Part shown: positions 12,401 through 27,685 of the stretch, piece after piece
Layout: each line of letters begins with the position of its first letter
How positions within the stretch are numbered: the first letter of the stretch is position 1
NCBI RefSeq assembly: GCF_020382885.2
Contig: NC_058496.1
Span: 1,335,001-1,399,000, forward strand
Direction: 5' to 3'
Source of the DNA: Scatophagus argus
Taxonomy: Eukaryota; Chordata; Actinopteri; Scatophagidae
Length of the DNA stretch: 64,000 nucleotides
The notes under the pieces: generated by a model
What the model was told of the DNA's origin: nothing
Seen by the model: only the letters and a program-made list of their open reading frames with translations
Database searches by the model: none
Program-made: the position numbers and the translations under genes

Positions 12401-15400
12401 GTATTGAAAAAGGTTGAGTAAATTATCACATTCTGGTTTATTTGTGTTCGTATTAGGTAATTGAAAATGTCAAACTCCAAATGTGGCTGGGCTGGTATTT
12501 AGATAATGGCTGAATTGTGTTGAAGAGGTGATGAAAAAGCCTCAAGGCTTTGACTAATTGCATGATTTCTCACCTGTATTTGCAAACTTGACATAAACAT
12601 ATGGTTTGAAAGGGATCAGACTGTCAGTGACGCAGATATGTGCCCTCATCGACCCTCACAACACAGAGGAAGCCTCCTCTCTCCATTAATGTTGTTTATG
12701 CTGGCTTCATATGTCCGGTGTCACAGAAATAAACTGAAGTCGAGAAATAGCATTAATGGCATAATTGCATTAATTGACCGAGTGAGAAATGGGAACACGT
12801 TTATATCAACAGCAAACATCAGACCAACAATCAGGTCGGCAGCTCTTTGCTGTTTGTGTCCTTCCTTCACCTTTTGGAACTGGGAAAGATTCTCAGTGAA
12901 TCGATAGATTTGATTGGATTTAAAAAAACAAATAATAATCAGAGACGATATCACAATATTATGAGAATTAAACCATTAGAGTGACTCATAGCAGCGGGAA
13001 GCTTTGTGTGTACACCAAATGGTCTCCTGTATTTTTGTAATGCGTGTTTCCAGCCACCAGGGGGTGTCGGTCCCTTAGCTGTGTGTCAGAGCATTTAGAT
13101 GTCATTCTCTCTGTAATTAATAGCACAGTGCAGGAGGAGAGCGAGACCTCGATCCTCTGGCTCTGTGTTACACTCTAATCCAGAGGACGCTGATGTTTCC
13201 TGTCCAACTGATCTGTGTTCTGCAGGTCGAGCTGCTGTGGTCGGACGCCCTCTTCATGTTCCAGTATTTCAAGCCAAAGTCACTGCCTGAGTTTGACAGC
13301 TACAAGACAAGCACAGTGTCTGCCGACTTGGCCAATCTGCTGAGGAGGTTTGCCAGCATCGCCCCCCCAAGTGACACTCCCACCCTCACCATGGATGAAG
13401 TGGCAGCTTACATCGAGGGCATGGCAGAAAAGGTCAGTCCGTTGGTCCAAACTGTAGGTGAAGCACCAGTGAGTCAGATGGTTTGAAGTCGTCTTCTTCC
13501 TTCAGGTCACTCTCTTAAATATGTGATATGTAGCATTTTCACAGTGAAACTGGGGGATGTGCCGAACAACCAGTCTAACCTTAGACGTGTCGACTGGTCG
13601 AAATGTAAGAAAACACTCAGAAGCAGCCAAAAGCTCAGTTTCATCTGTTAGGTTAAACAGGTAAAATTCTGTGTAATTTTACCTGTTTTCCCTGTCATCA
13701 GAGTCATGTGAAGCACTTCACATCCTTCAGTAACATCTTAGATGGAACAGTTAACTTGGGTGGTTAACCTCAGTGATGTTTTTTTAGAAAGCAACATGCG
13801 AAGACGAAGACGTTTCAACGTAAATGATGTCAGTCTTTAATTTAAAGACAGACAGACAGACACAGACAGGCTGATAACTGACCTGTTCTCTGAATATTTA
13901 CTGCTCACCGTTAATGTTCTTCATTCTCCATAACCGTCGTCCATAAATCTCCATACAGCCAAACATTTCACCAATACAACAATGCAACGTTAGCCTAGCA
14001 TAGCATCAACTAGCATCTGTTTTCCTCTGGCCAGCTGCACGTTACCTGAGTGAAAGTTCCTACCTGAGCTGTAAGTGAGCACAAAGGGGACACCTGCTGG
14101 ACCACGTGGGGTCCTACACAAACTGAGCTGAAATGGACATTAACAGAATAATAGGAATCTGTTTAATAACAGACTTGTGTTTCTGCTGCAGACCAGCGAG
14201 GGGAGCAACGTTTAAACGACTGATCGGCTAGTGACACACATTCCTGTCGAAAAAAATCTAACAAGGACTACTAGAACTTTGTTATAGTTTTTGTTTTTCT
14301 TAAACTGAAGACCCTCTGGCAGGAGAAACTACATACTTTGCCTTTAACTTCACCTGTGAGTGTGTCCCTGAGAATCATAATTGACAAAGCAATGTGGAAT
14401 TGTTGATCTCACCCAGGCCCCGTGCCTTCCCGAGGGCAGTGCTCCTGCACCTCCCATCATCGATGAGATCTACTACCTGCTGGCTGATTACCATTTCAAG
14501 AACAAGGAGCAGTCCAAGGCCATCAAGTTCTACATGCACGACATATGCGTGTGTCCCCAAAGGTAGCACGTGTCTCCATACTGCTGTCAGCATCGTGTAT
14601 CTCTGCTTATGAAAACGAGCAGATAAATGTGGGTTTATTTTGTTGTGTTTTTACAATCATGAAGTGCAGTGACTGAAGGCACGTTCTCTCCCCTCAGGTT
14701 TGACTCCTGGGCGGGTATGGCTCTGGCTAGGGCCAGCCGTATCCAGGAAAAGCTCAACTCCAACGAGCTGAAAAGTGACGTACCGATATGGAAACACTCG
14801 CAGGCGGTGCTCAACTGCTTTAAGAGGGCCCTGGAGATAGACGGCTCAAACCTGTCTCTGTGGATCGAGTACGGTACCATTTCGTACGCGCTGCATTCGT
14901 TTGCTTCGCGGCAGCTGAAGCAGTGGCGCGGCGAGCTGCCCCCAGACGTGGTTAAACAGGTGAGAGGCGTGTTAACATGTGCAGTTAACATCTGTATTCC
15001 CTGTCAGTTTATGTCAGGTCTTCCAAGTGGAACCTAAACAGATGTCACATCCTGTCACTTCCACATGTGAGTTCGTTGGAGGGTAAATTGATCTGTCGCC
15101 CTGAGCTGCTCGCTCATGAAGGCTGCGGCGTGTGTTGTTTCAGATGGAAGAAAGGAGAGACTCCATGTTGGAGACGGCGTTCCAGTGTTTCCAGGGTGCT
15201 TCTCGCTGCGAGTGCGACAGCGATGAAGAGGAGTGGCTCATTCACTACATGCTGGGGAAGATAGCAGAGAAACGCAAACAGACTCCAGTGGATTACCTGC
15301 AGCTTTACAAAAAGGTAATCGGCTTCAGGACAGAAATTCATTTAGGTTTAATGATGTAATTTGTTGTTGAGGTCTTTGTTTTTTTGCTCTCTTGTCAGAT

Positions 15401-17467
15401 AACATTAAAGTGTGTTAGCCACAGTTGGGTGTTGTTTAAAATGCCACGTCCAGTAGCAGTGCAGGACCTCATTTGATAACCATTTTTGTCACCACGCTTG
15501 ACGTGTTTGTCATATTCACAGTTTGTCCTGAAGTAACACATTGTATTTTGATCATGTCGTGTAGTACAGCTGCGCTTTTCTACGTTTAATGGCATCTCGG
15601 CACACTGAGCTGCCAGCTCCATCAAATACACCAAACTACATGCTGTATGTGACGTCGCTGCTGCAGACCAATCACCTGTCACATTAAATCGTAGAGCGCT
15701 TGCTGTGATTGGCTGTGAGTGAATCTAACAAAATAGTCATTTTTCAAGATATGGGTACAGAAAGGATCGGATTCAGGTAACTTTTGACGTTTCGATACTG
15801 CTTGGTACTGGGTTATTTCTGATATAGCTGACCCGTGTTTCTCCGGTTATTTCAGCCTGGACTTTAATTTGATTGCTATCCCGATGATTGATTTAGGTTA
15901 CACATGCAGCTCTCTCTCAGGGCACATACAGAAATACAGGGTTCACAGTTTCAAGTTAATAATTAATGTCTTAAAGTCTTGATTAAACAGAATCATATCA
16001 TATTTTAATTGGCTGAATTTCTTTCCCTTATTAAAAATACATACGTATTTCTGAGTTCTTCAGTGTAATGGAATAACATTTGAGTAGGTAAGTAGGGAAA
16101 TTTTTTAATGTAATTGTCATGATGATGAAAGCCAGAGAAGTAAAAAGATTATTTGAAAGTAATTGAAATGATCTGTTGGCTGTAACTTGACTGCAGACGT
16201 TTTTCTTGCTCTCCCTGGAGTCGTTTCATAACCCTCCTACAGAAACGAAGATCGCTGCCCTTCCACCCTCGAGATATGTTTGCTGTTTTTTTTCTACTTC
16301 TTCTTCTTTCCCCGGAGCGATCAATGTATGGAGTTAGTCATAGCTCTGTTGTTCTGATTAGATCAGAGGATGCAGATGAACCTGTATGAAACACAGCATC
16401 ACGCATGTCGTGTGAACGCAACACTGTCTTCCCTCCATTTTATCTGTTCATTTGCCAGGTAATTGTGTTTGGGTCTGTCACTCTCTCCTCTTTATATTTT
16501 TAGGCAGCACACTATCTGCATGAAGAAGCTGCCAGGTACCCCCGGAAAATCCATTACCATAATCCTCCTGACCTGGCCATGGAGGCCCTGGAGGTAAACT
16601 GCTGTGGCCGGTAGCTCAAACAGTTTTGTGTCACACTGATTGTGTTAAGTAAGCATTCACATTTAAAGACGCTGTCCCCATACCTGTGGACCATTTAACG
16701 TCGTATTCTTTGTCCTAGCTGCATTTTCGTCTCAGTGCCACCATCTTAAAACTACTAGAAGCTAATGAGCCTGATCTGGACCACGAGCTCCTGTTCACTT
16801 TGCTGGTTGAGGCTGCTACTGGTCCATTTGCCAGAGGGGAGGAGAAGAGTATGCCAAGCATGCCCAGGTCCCATGAAAAGTAAGCTACAGATGAACAACC
16901 CAGCAACATTTCCAAAAAAGTACTCAGTGTCACGCCTGCACATTTGTTTTCAACGTTCTTCTGGATTCATTGCAGGGAGAAACCCCCCTCCATGATGGAC
17001 GAGGACTTTAACTGCTCGTCAGTTTGCATCGGAAACGCCCTCATCTCCTCCCTTCCGTCAGCTGCCACCCCAGGTCTCACATCCCCCCTTTACGTGGCCT
17101 CGCTGTTTGACCACGATTACGCCAAACGCAAAACACTCCGACGGCAGCAGTGGCAGCAGCAGCAGCAGCGGCATGAGGAGCAGCAGGCTGATGGTACAGT
17201 CCCAGTCCTAGACACTGTCTCTGGGGTTGGGCTCTTTAGCCTTTTCTGCACTGGGACAGGAAGCCCACAGGGGGAGCGCTCAGATTGCTAATCACCATGC
17301 TTAATGGCTTTGGTTTCAGTTACAATGATCCCCATGCACTGGGTGATTGGGATGTGGTGAAATGGGCAATATGGCTGCCGATTATTTGACTAATTTGCTA
17401 TGCCTGACAAAGCAGCAGTGTAGAAACAAATAGATTTGCAGAATGAGTGTGGCACAGAGCATTAAGG

Positions 17468-17510
<43 letters not shown>

Positions 17511-20500
17511 ATGCTGAAATAACATCCATTTCTAGTTGCTGCTTTATTGCTGGCCTTATTTCTCTCCTTAATCATCTTGCCTCTCCTAATATTTTACAGC
17601 TGTGTCTTAAGCCTGTGCCATCATGTTGTCATCTGTGCAAACCTACAGGAGTCAATCAGGTGCAGTTGATTGGTACCAGCCTGAGTGACCCTGTTTGAGT
17701 CTTCACTGTATGTTAGCTGAAGAAGCAGTTTGTAAGATGCGGCCAGAATCATTTTAGGTTCGTCTGAAAGTAGCACAACTCTGACACTTTGGGGATTTTA
17801 TTACACCGTGAGAACAACGGCTTCATGTGCACGTAAAGCAGTTCAGATAAGCAGTATAGCGTTCAGCCCTATGCAGACCATAAATGTGTATTTTTCCCAT
17901 AAAGCTGGATATAAAAATGGAAAATTAGTGTTTTGACAAACTGACTCAGGTTGGGTGCTTTAATGTGTTAGATGTACATTAGTGCTTTCAGTGATGTACA
18001 GTGTGTGTGTGTGTGTGTGTTCACTGAACAGCAAACATGACCTTTTTTTGCTTCATGCACATTAACACTCATTAAGTGTTGCGGTGATGATTATCTTTCT
18101 CAGTTTTTTCAGAATTTCAGTGTGTTTGTGTCCGACGGTTTTATTGAGTAACTCAGACGTGCAGAAAACAAACTTACAGGCTGCGTATGTGGCAGAGTTG
18201 AAGCCGCCTGGATTTCAGTTTCAGGCGCTGGAGTCGACATTTTCATCAGCTTTGGGGAAACACAGGCTGAGCTGCAGTTTGGAGAAATCGGTCCTGGTCA
18301 TTTTTTTTCCATGTGACAGAAACAGTGACATCACCCACCCATGTGTCCTGTTTAGCTTGAATGTGCAAATAACGCAGCCATGTTGCCCATGTTGCCAGTT
18401 TTGTCACCCTTTCCAGATTCCTTCCTACCTACCTACCTGCCTGCTACCTCTTTGCCTGCTTGCTTTTACCACCTGCTTTGCCATTTATATGCATGTAGTT
18501 CTAATGGGGTGAATGTCTTCACGAGTGGACAGTCAGTCCTTTATCACAACTGTCTGGTGTATCATGTGGTCACATTTTATTTGAGTTCAGTCTGGGCTTA
18601 AAGTCAGATTCCCTGGAGAAATTTCAAAGCCTCTCGTGGATCATGTGTTTGCTGCTTCACACTAATTGGACACATTTTCCAATTATGTCCAATTAGTGTG
18701 AAAATGCCAAGTCAGAAAGAATGTGACTGACTCTGGGCCTGAAGTCAGAAAATACCCCACCATGCACATGTTTGCTCGTAGGTTTCTGGCTTGAGTCCTG
18801 ATTAAAGCACATTGAGACTGCAGGACCTGATTCAGACACGCCTTTATGGAGACATTGCCCTCCTTTTGTGATCTACAACCTACATGTGTTCTCTCAGGGT
18901 TTCTTTATCATGTGTGTCCTTTACGTTGCTGCTCTGCTGGGTCAGTCCATACCAGGGACTTCCCAGTTCATGTGATGGACTTTCGGGGGGAATTTACATG
19001 GAAACTTCTTTTAAATTTATGGGAACATTCTCTGTACTCCAGATGCTTTTAGTTATGAGTTGTTTTTTTTTCCAGTTTAGCAAAATCTTTGTTGTGCAAA
19101 AACTTCCAAATGAGCTGAATCCAGTGACAAACAGGCTCAATGACTGTCACATGAAGATGGAAACGATCGAAGCCAACACATCACAAATATCCTCGTATGA
19201 AAGGAAACCACTGAATGTGATATCAGAAACTATTCAAAATTGGCTATTTTCAAATATTATTAAATTATGGATCAAATAGCATCTTTAACTTCTTGTACGT
19301 CCGAATCAGTTTTAGGTGTGATGGAATTCAAGATTTAGAAGTGGATTCCTAACATCCTGTTAGCATGAGCTCGTGTGGATTATCCTGAGGGTTTCAGTAC
19401 AAATTTCAACTCAGTTCAGTGAAAAATATTAATAATTAACAGGCAAGACATAACAAGACTGATAATATTTATTTTAAAAAATGAATATATTAGGAAATGT
19501 TTGGAGTGATGGGATTTTGCAGGTCCCATGAGCTGTTTTGAGAAACTCCATCACATGAACTGCAAAAACGAGCTCTGAATTCTGGGTGAGCTGGCATGAA
19601 GTGACCTTATTGGCAGTGAAACAGGATCAGTTCTGTGTCTGAGCTGCATTACTGACGAGGCAGCTCCAGTCCTTACTGATTGGTCACATCACAGGCCTTC
19701 TTTATCAAGTTTAGGAGGGAAACGTTGATCTCCAGAAATACTTTCTTTTGCTTGTCTCAGAGATGTTTGTGTCTGAATCAGGTTCTTCATTTTCAAGGGG
19801 AGTGGCATTAAATCAGAGTTGTCAAAAAAACGTAAATGATTGATTTTTATTTGGTTTTTGAGGAACATTGCTGTAAATTCAGAGTTACAACTTTTGTTGA
19901 TTCTATTTTAAAACCAGCTCCCCATATCTCCAACAGCCTCACCAGAGTTTGACCATGATTACTGCCTGCCCAGGTCTCCAATGTGGCTGGCTTCCCTGAA
20001 TGGTACTGCTCTTCAAACCCACTGAACTCTATCAGAGGATGTGTTTTTAATCCAAAGTGAAGTGCGTTCATGTAGGAAGCACTGCTGTTTCTACAGATCT
20101 TCCAGTACCACAGTAACTTTGCTGTTAAGTCATGACTCTGAAGCTCCTGGATAGTCCCGTATGGGCATTACTCACTGAAATAGCAAAAGCTTGTTGCCCC
20201 CTCTGACTCCTTCCAGTTCCTTGCCAAGGACGTTTTCTGCTGAGGCTGCACAACGTGGCAATTAAGAGGAATGCTGGCATTCTGATTTTGGACCTCTTAC
20301 AAAAACAAACCATCTCTCCTTAATAACAGCGTGTCATTAGGGATGCACTAATAAGGACATGTGGCTCATGACCTACTTTGGTTTCAAAATTGTAATTTTT
20401 TTTTTTTTTGCCCCACATTACGACAGGGATTGTTTGGCATTTTAAAAGTAACCAATCAACATCTTGAAAAGGCCAACACAACAGTATGCAGCCGCACATT

Positions 20501-23500
20501 TTGGATAATTGCTCGAAGTTCTTGCAATAAAATAATCTCAGTTTCTCACCAGGGAAAGATTGTCCCAAATTTCAGTACACTAACTTTCAAAACAAGCACA
20601 TAAAGTCGACCTTTTGACAGAAAAAATGTATTTATGCGTATTTGTCCATGATATCCCCAAAGGGCTCAAGTCATTTCTTGTGTTGTGGGCCCATGCGACT
20701 GGCTGCATGACCCATGATGTGTGTTTCTTTTTCTTTTCTTTTTTTTTCTTTTTTTTTTTTGTTTGATTTTGCAGAGCGCAGTCAGGACAGCGAGGTGGTG
20801 ATGCTCTCTGACTCCAACTCCACCCAGGATGCCTTCACAGATCCCACCAGCTCACAGGACAGCAGCCACAAGCCTGCTTCTGGAAAAGCCAGTTCATTGT
20901 CATCAGAAAGCACGACCCCGGTGAAGGACGGCCAGTCCGCGTCCGAGGACACAGGTAGCCCGGGGAGTTTCCCTGTTCCGTTACGTTGTTTTGGCTGAAT
21001 GTATGCCTTAACCAAAGCTACAGTCAGATGTGGTGTTTTGCTTACATGCTCTGCCTTAAGCAATCAGGAAAACCTCTAAAGTGTTCGATTTAAATCCATT
21101 TTTAGCATCACACGGAGAGCATTCTGCCATCCAGACGGAAGAAAAAGTTATCCCAGAAGTCGTGGAGTCCGTGGTGGTGACGACACTCCCTGAGGCCTCG
21201 GCCCCCAAGCTCTCTGCTGACCCTTGTCCTCACCCTCTGCCTGTCCCAGCCACACCTCCAAAGCCAGCCCCCTGTCATCAGGCCGCTCCTCAAACCCCAG
21301 CCAGTGAGGGGAAGAGGAAGCCGGAGCCCCCCGTCGAGGTGATCGAGGTGCCCAAGGCGCTTCCTGCAGAGCGCGGCGAGCAGAGACGAATGCTGGTGGA
21401 AATGTGCGTACGTGCTCTCTTCCTCTGCCTCAGCCGCTTCCCTCAGCACTACAAGAGTCTCTACCGTCTGGCCTTCTTCTACACCAACAGCAAGATCCAT
21501 CAGGTCAGTCCGCCCCTGTTAACTGACGGGCCAAGTCTTCCATTTAACCTGTAATCAGTGTCGTCTGTCATTAATGGTGACATTTACCAAAGAGTCGGCT
21601 GGCAAAGAATGGCTATAATTTCCTCAAAATTCACATGGACCTTTTGCATTGATTATTTTGGTGACGTATCAGGTCTGCCAGGACTGTTTTGTTTTGCATT
21701 ATGCTTTTAGATTGTCTCCACGTTCTTTTATCCCATTCATGTGAGCACAGCATCCCTGCAAGGCCCTGAGCGCATTTCTTCAAATTGAACACAGACGAGT
21801 TCATGCGCTGATCATGAGAAAATTAAAACAGGATAGCATCATGAATTGATGACATCTTCTTTCCAAAAGGTCAAAGGTCAGCTTCGCTGTGACATCATGA
21901 TGTTTCCTGTCAGTCATTCAGCAGCAGAACTCGGGAACTGAGGGGCAGACTGGGACCAGATTTCACATGTGGTCACATAATGAACTGGTGACTCTGATCT
22001 CGCGTGTCCACCTTCAAACTGTGCAGAGTGTAGAGATCTTCTGTGCTGTCAGGTTGAGTGTGTGTGAAGCCTCCACATTTTCCATGTCACCGAGAACTAC
22101 GTTTATTTTACTTTTTTTTTTTTTTTTTTTTTTTAAATTAAATGCCATCAAAGTCTTCACTACATGTAGTATGAGAGTCTGGACACGCGAATCTAAACTG
22201 CGACATGGCCGGCCGGAGGAGGCATGCAGCCGCGAGGCAGTAATTCTGTTTTTTTGTTGAGATTTTCTTGTGTGTGTGTGTGTGTGTGAGCTCCACAGTG
22301 ATGCACGAGTTGCTGAAACAGCCTGTGTTGGCTCTGAGGCTCTGTGGGCAGAGGTGCGTGGGTGGGAGCACAGTGCTCTCTCAGCCAGTTTGGCACTGGG
22401 AGTTGGGCTTTACTGCGGTGGCATCCTTCTGTCAGCACTCTGTTCATCGAACCTTTTTCGTGCAGCCTCCGTCCCCTCTCAGTAAGGGTGAGCTGGGCAT
22501 GGAAAGGTGCTTACGCGTTATTTTTATGTTTTGTTATATGCTCATTTGACCTCAGAGTGCTGCCTGTGCAGCACCGTGGGATCCCAGCGGTTGAGTCTTC
22601 CTGATTTGCTACAGCACTCGGAACATTTCAGAATTTTTTTTCTCTAATTCGTTTTTAAAGTCAAGAGCAGTAAAATGAATAAGTTGAATGAAGACGGTTT
22701 ACTTGAGCCTCATTAAATGCAGAGTGACTTTTGATTGAGGCTCACGCAGGTGGGAAGGTTTTCCTCGGTTCTTGCCTCCAGTGGCTGTCGCCGGCCTAGA
22801 TGAAAGCAAATGCGATGCTGTTGACACAGGTTGCTTAGCTGCCCTCACAACCCGACACATCCAGTGTTAAAAGCCCCTGTGCCTCCTTTTGTTGTCAGGA
22901 AAAGTGCTTCACACACACTGACTGGCTGGCTTTATCCTCACTCCAAAGATGGAAGTAGAGGCAGCCTGTGATTTCATGCTATAGGCTACTGGGCTTGTGC
23001 AAGATAACATGAAGTGGCTTTGGCCTGCTATCTCGTCAAACAGCGCCGGTGCACACACCATTTGATGATTTGTGAGTCATCACGCTGTGAAACGAGGTCT
23101 GCATTTTCCTGATTGCAAATGAGCATATTTTCCTTTTTTAGCCGATATGACACGCTGCATCCTAAGATCCATCTGTCTGTCAGTTCTGTCGGTTGGTGCT
23201 GATGAAGGACAGGTGTGATCTTGCTTTTACCATCAGGAGTTCTGTTTGTTAGTGTTTAAGTGTACATATGCACATGTATGTGGAGTGATTTATTTATTTA
23301 TTTCTCACCACAGAACCTACAGTGGGCCCGAGACGTGTTGCTAGGAAGCAGTGTCCCATGGCAACAGCTGAAGCACATGCCAGCACAAGGACTTTTCTGT
23401 GAGAGAAACAAGACAAACCTGTTCAATGTAAGTGAGAGTTTAACACGCCTGCCTGCATGTTTTTCTTTTTCCTCCATGTTGTTATGTCACCACACGTTGC

Positions 23501-26500
23501 TCTGGAGAAACCTGTCATCTCTGGATTTACCTTTACGGCAACGCTGAAAATGAAGGTCTCAGTAGCATTAATCACAAGAGGCAGAAATAAAAACATTTCA
23601 GCCAGCTGACTTGTGGCATGGACGAAGTTATTGATGTTTCTCAAAGTGACTTTTAAGGCCAGTGTGGCTTGAACCGATTTGGTTGGGGAAATGAATGAAT
23701 GCAGTGGAAGCTTGTAATCTAAATTAACACGCATGTTGGTTACCATCATTTTCGTGATCGACAAATCTGCCGATTGTTTTCATAACTAATCAGTTAGTCC
23801 ATAAGATGTCCAGAAACTGTGAAATCACAGTCTCCCAGAGCCCAAAGTGATATTTTCAAGTCCAGCTGTACAAAACCCAGAGACGCTTCATTTCGAAAGA
23901 AGAAAAGCAGCAAATCCTGACCTTTTTAAGAAGCTGCACCCAGCAAAAGTTTGACATTTTTGCTTTGAAAAATGACTGAAATGATCCACTGACATACATA
24001 ATAGCTGGCAACTAATTATCTTTGCATTGACTGGTGGACTAATGGCTGCAGCTCGAGGATTTATCACAAGGCTGAGATATTCTCACCTCAGCTGTTCTTA
24101 AGTTAAACAGAGAAGAGAGTTTGGTGATTGTTGTGCAGCAGTCAGGCCAGTCGTTCAGTATATCTCTTTCCCGTGCTGTTCACACAACTATAGGCCTGGC
24201 ATACGTATGCGTTGTCACATTACCTGTTGTAGTGTAGCTTTGTCATAATGCAGAAGTGCACAGTAGCAGCTAATGGAGACTCCCAGAGGAAGAACCTGTG
24301 ACTGAAGTGTGTCCTCACGCTGGTGACTAATGAGCTGTCTGCGAGCGAATGATTGGCGTACTACAGTTAGGTTTACCCTTTTCACACATATTATTTACAT
24401 AATTCAATTGGCTGCACAAAAATCAGCCCTAAATATGGATCACTAGATACAAGCGCTGCTATAAATGGAGTCACACAGTGGGATACTGTTGAATTATCTG
24501 CCTCTCAGAATTACAAGGCCTCAGTTGGGTTCCAGTGGAGGAGATTACAGTCTGAAATCCGTCATCTGTTCTGCATGTCAGTTTATTTACCTCTTTTCAC
24601 TTGAAGCAGCTATTATGTCTTTTCAGCATGTGCAGAAATTGGCTCACTTTTTGATTTGTTCCTTGTGTGGTTTGTCACAGTCTGAACGCTCTCACTTTTG
24701 TCACAGAGCAGATAAGACGAGCAGGACGTCGCATCATGTCAACACCTCGCGTCAGTCAGCTGTCAGGGCGTCGTTTTGCTCTACACCTTATTTTGTATGT
24801 GGTTTAAGACAAAGAAATTACACGCCCTGAGTGCTTCACATGAAAAGGACAGAATGAATGTAGAAACATGGATAGAAAACTAATGGCAAAATAAAACTCA
24901 CTGGAGGGTAAAGGAAAAATAAAAGTTAAACATAAAATAGCTTAAAATTAAGTGAAAAGTACAACATTTAGAATAAAAGAATTGTGAGGCAAAGCGTAAA
25001 CGAGTTTGTGAGGCCAACGTGAAGAGATAAGCTTTTATCTTTCTTTCTGACTTCCCTGACGTGTCGGCCGTGTTAGCTTTGGGCTGTCATTGACTGAAGC
25101 TGCATCTTTTAGTTTTACTTGTGCCCGTTGCTTGGACGCTCCAGTAAACCAGCAGCTGATGATCGCAGTGTTCTTGAAGGCAAACAGTTTGGACGTAGTT
25201 GATCGAGCTGGCTGTAGAGTTGAATGTTGACTCCAGAAGGCTTCTGGTAACAGACTGTGGAAGCGATGTGGGCCAGGTCTGAGCTGGAGGAGAGCGCTGG
25301 CTCCCACTGGGTTCTCACAGAGCCCCTTCTGGAGGCAAACCTGCCACCGTGGCACACCAACTGTCGGAGCTTTACTGTTCCCGTCGAACGAAGCCCTCCC
25401 TGTCTTTGTGACAATGCAAACCTTTCTAAATAAGAATCAAATGTGCCCGTTTTCACTGAGCTCTGAGCATTTAGAACATTAATTTAAAAAAGTTGCTGGG
25501 ACACATTAAATAGCCTTCATTTTGTCAGCTTCACGAGAGCATCAGCAGATAAGAGCTTCATCAAACATGGATGGAGAGTTTTTTGGGTGGATGTGGGTTT
25601 TGAAGCAGAGACCTTAGAGCCAGCTTGTCTAACCTGTAAATAGCCAACGGCTTTGAGCCTGACTAATCGCTGACCGTCCGTGTCAGTGTTGAACACATGA
25701 AACATATGGCACCTTGATGAGAGTCGAGGGCGCTTGGTGCACCTCGGTGAGCCTGTTGGTGAATGCTGAGTTCATTAATGTGGGTCATGATGCCCTACTT
25801 TCCCTTCTTGCTGTGGGTGGGGCCTGTGTAAAGTAACCCATATACTGCTGTTTAGAAACCATCCAGATGAGGCTGTGTTGCATAATTTATTGGTGTGGTT
25901 GCCAGCATGAGTGCTTTCTAGGAGGGCCAGCTCACTTTTACACCAGTAATGAAATAATCATAATTATGTAGTCATTATTAATTTAAAAAGATGTCGGTGT
26001 CGATCAGGGACAAATAAACAGAATCTGAATGATACACCGATGGATATCAGAGGAGGACTTTTCACTGCATGGTTATCTTAGCCAAGAGAATTCACATTAA
26101 CAATATTATTGCGATAAAATTAGAAAAATGCTATCAGTCAAATTCAGCTTTGTTTATTCTGTGTTTTGTCTGTTTTGTTTTGTTTTTTGTCGTTGTTGTT
26201 TGTTTGTGGCGATTTGAAAAGGGTCAAAGCCTTGGAAGTTTTCAAAAATACACGTGGGTCATTGATAGTTCTTGAATTTAAATATTTTGTACAAGAATAG
26301 AAGTTTTGGTTGTTTTTTTATTTTTTATTTTTAACTTGGTATTAGTATGATATTGTGGTGAAAGTTTAGGCCGTGTTAGGCTGTCTGCGTGTTTATATGC
26401 GGTCAAGTCGTTGTTTGAGTGCGATGCTCACATGCACGAGTGGTTGAAGTTGAATGATGCGGTTTACGGCAAACAAGTAAAGTCAGGCGAACCTTCAACT

Positions 26501-26964
26501 AAGCTAAGACTCGTGGCTCACCAGACATGTTTTCAGTCGCTACTTCACAGACTCTGGCTCCAAATGACATCACCAGAGCAAGATGGCAGCGCTCGTATCA
26601 GGGATAGTTTGGCTTCACTTTTGTTCAGTGGGAGGAAGTGGAGATGCAACGGCTTTAATTAATTTGAGATGTGACACTGAGGCAGGAGTGTTGAGATGTC
26701 CAAGCTCAGGCTGTCACTACTCCCGACTTCATCTGAGCTCCTTGTGATCAAACTCTCTCTAATGCAGTAAACAAATGGCTGTTTTCAGAGGTATACCTCC
26801 CCCCTCCCTGCCTCATCGCTGAGGGCAAACTGCTGTACTGGAGTAACAGAACATCGAGGCTCAATCTGATGATGCCGGCTGTAATGTCAGGCCCTCTGGC
26901 TGCTCAGGGCTGCTGTCGAGTGATCGTGAGGAGTCCCTGTGTGTTTGCTCAGGCACGGCATTAC

Positions 26965-27003
<39 letters not shown>

Positions 27004-27642
27004 TTCTCTTGCTTACATATTCCTCCACCCACTCACACTCTATGACGCTCCAGAGAAAATGGATGTCCTCGTTGCTGCAGAAAGTCCACCCTGGTCTTGT
27101 AACTTCTCACAGAACATGTTTTGAACTGTTGCTGTCTTTTCAGGACGAGCGTCCATGTTTGATTGACTGTAACTTTGCTTATGGGTAAGACTCAGCGTCT
27201 TGTTCTGTTATGATAGGACAGTCTTCTGGGGGAACAGTTGCTCTTGCGTTACTTGCCTCGGTTTGATGTATGACTCAAGCGTTTGTGTGTTCAGCTGTGC
27301 AACGTGCTGTAGGTGGAGCTCCGCTCAGGAGAACCTCTGATGGGTTTTTTGTTTTAGGGGAGGAGTTTTGGCCTAATGAACTCATTTTGTAGAAGTTGAT
27401 ATTTTGATTTGCATGTTGGAGGATTAAGTCTGGCTGCCGCTTGTTTTCAGTTGCCTCCTTCTTCTTCTCTGTCCTCAGCTGACATTTTTCAGCAGGTTTT
27501 TTTTTTTTTTTTCCTCAGTCGCATAACAGGAAGCAGGAAAAACAAGGTGTGTTTGCTTAATTTGTTTATGGTGGCCAGTGGGTGAGACACGACCTGAGCT
27601 GAAAGAGAGGAGAGGAAGAAGGTGAGGGCTGTGCACTACTAC

Positions 27643-27685
<43 letters not shown>

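Larger units (their letters stand above)
17194..20774. other. cabin1 intron 27
   Basis: A 3.6-kb intron with no supported gene. It contains a CTCF-like CCCACAGGGGGAGCGCT at 17264-17280, (TG)n at 17470-17508 and 18001-18020, a perfect inverted repeat at 18656-18702, and T-runs near 20397 and 20738 ahead of the exon 28 acceptor. Confidence 0.55.
16719..21503 (+). other. cabin1: cabin1 exons 26-29: Ser/Pro/Gln-rich linker
   Basis: Coding exons: 16719-16879, 16976-17193, 20775-20954, 21106-21503. Exon 27 carries a Gln-rich run (QQWQQQQQ) from CAG codons. Exon 28 is Ser/Thr-rich with the conserved [14 protein letters not shown]. Exon 29 passes through a Pro-rich disordered stretch into the conserved [19 protein letters not shown]. 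The linker is less conserved than the flanking blocks. Confidence 0.88.

Noticed and set aside
18656..18702. miRNA precursor
   Set aside because: The stem is only 17 base pairs with no extension on either side, shorter than a usual Drosha substrate.
21108..21500. 130-codon minus-strand frame opposite cabin1 exon 29
   Set aside because: Shadow of a GC-rich coding exon, with no splice or domain support.
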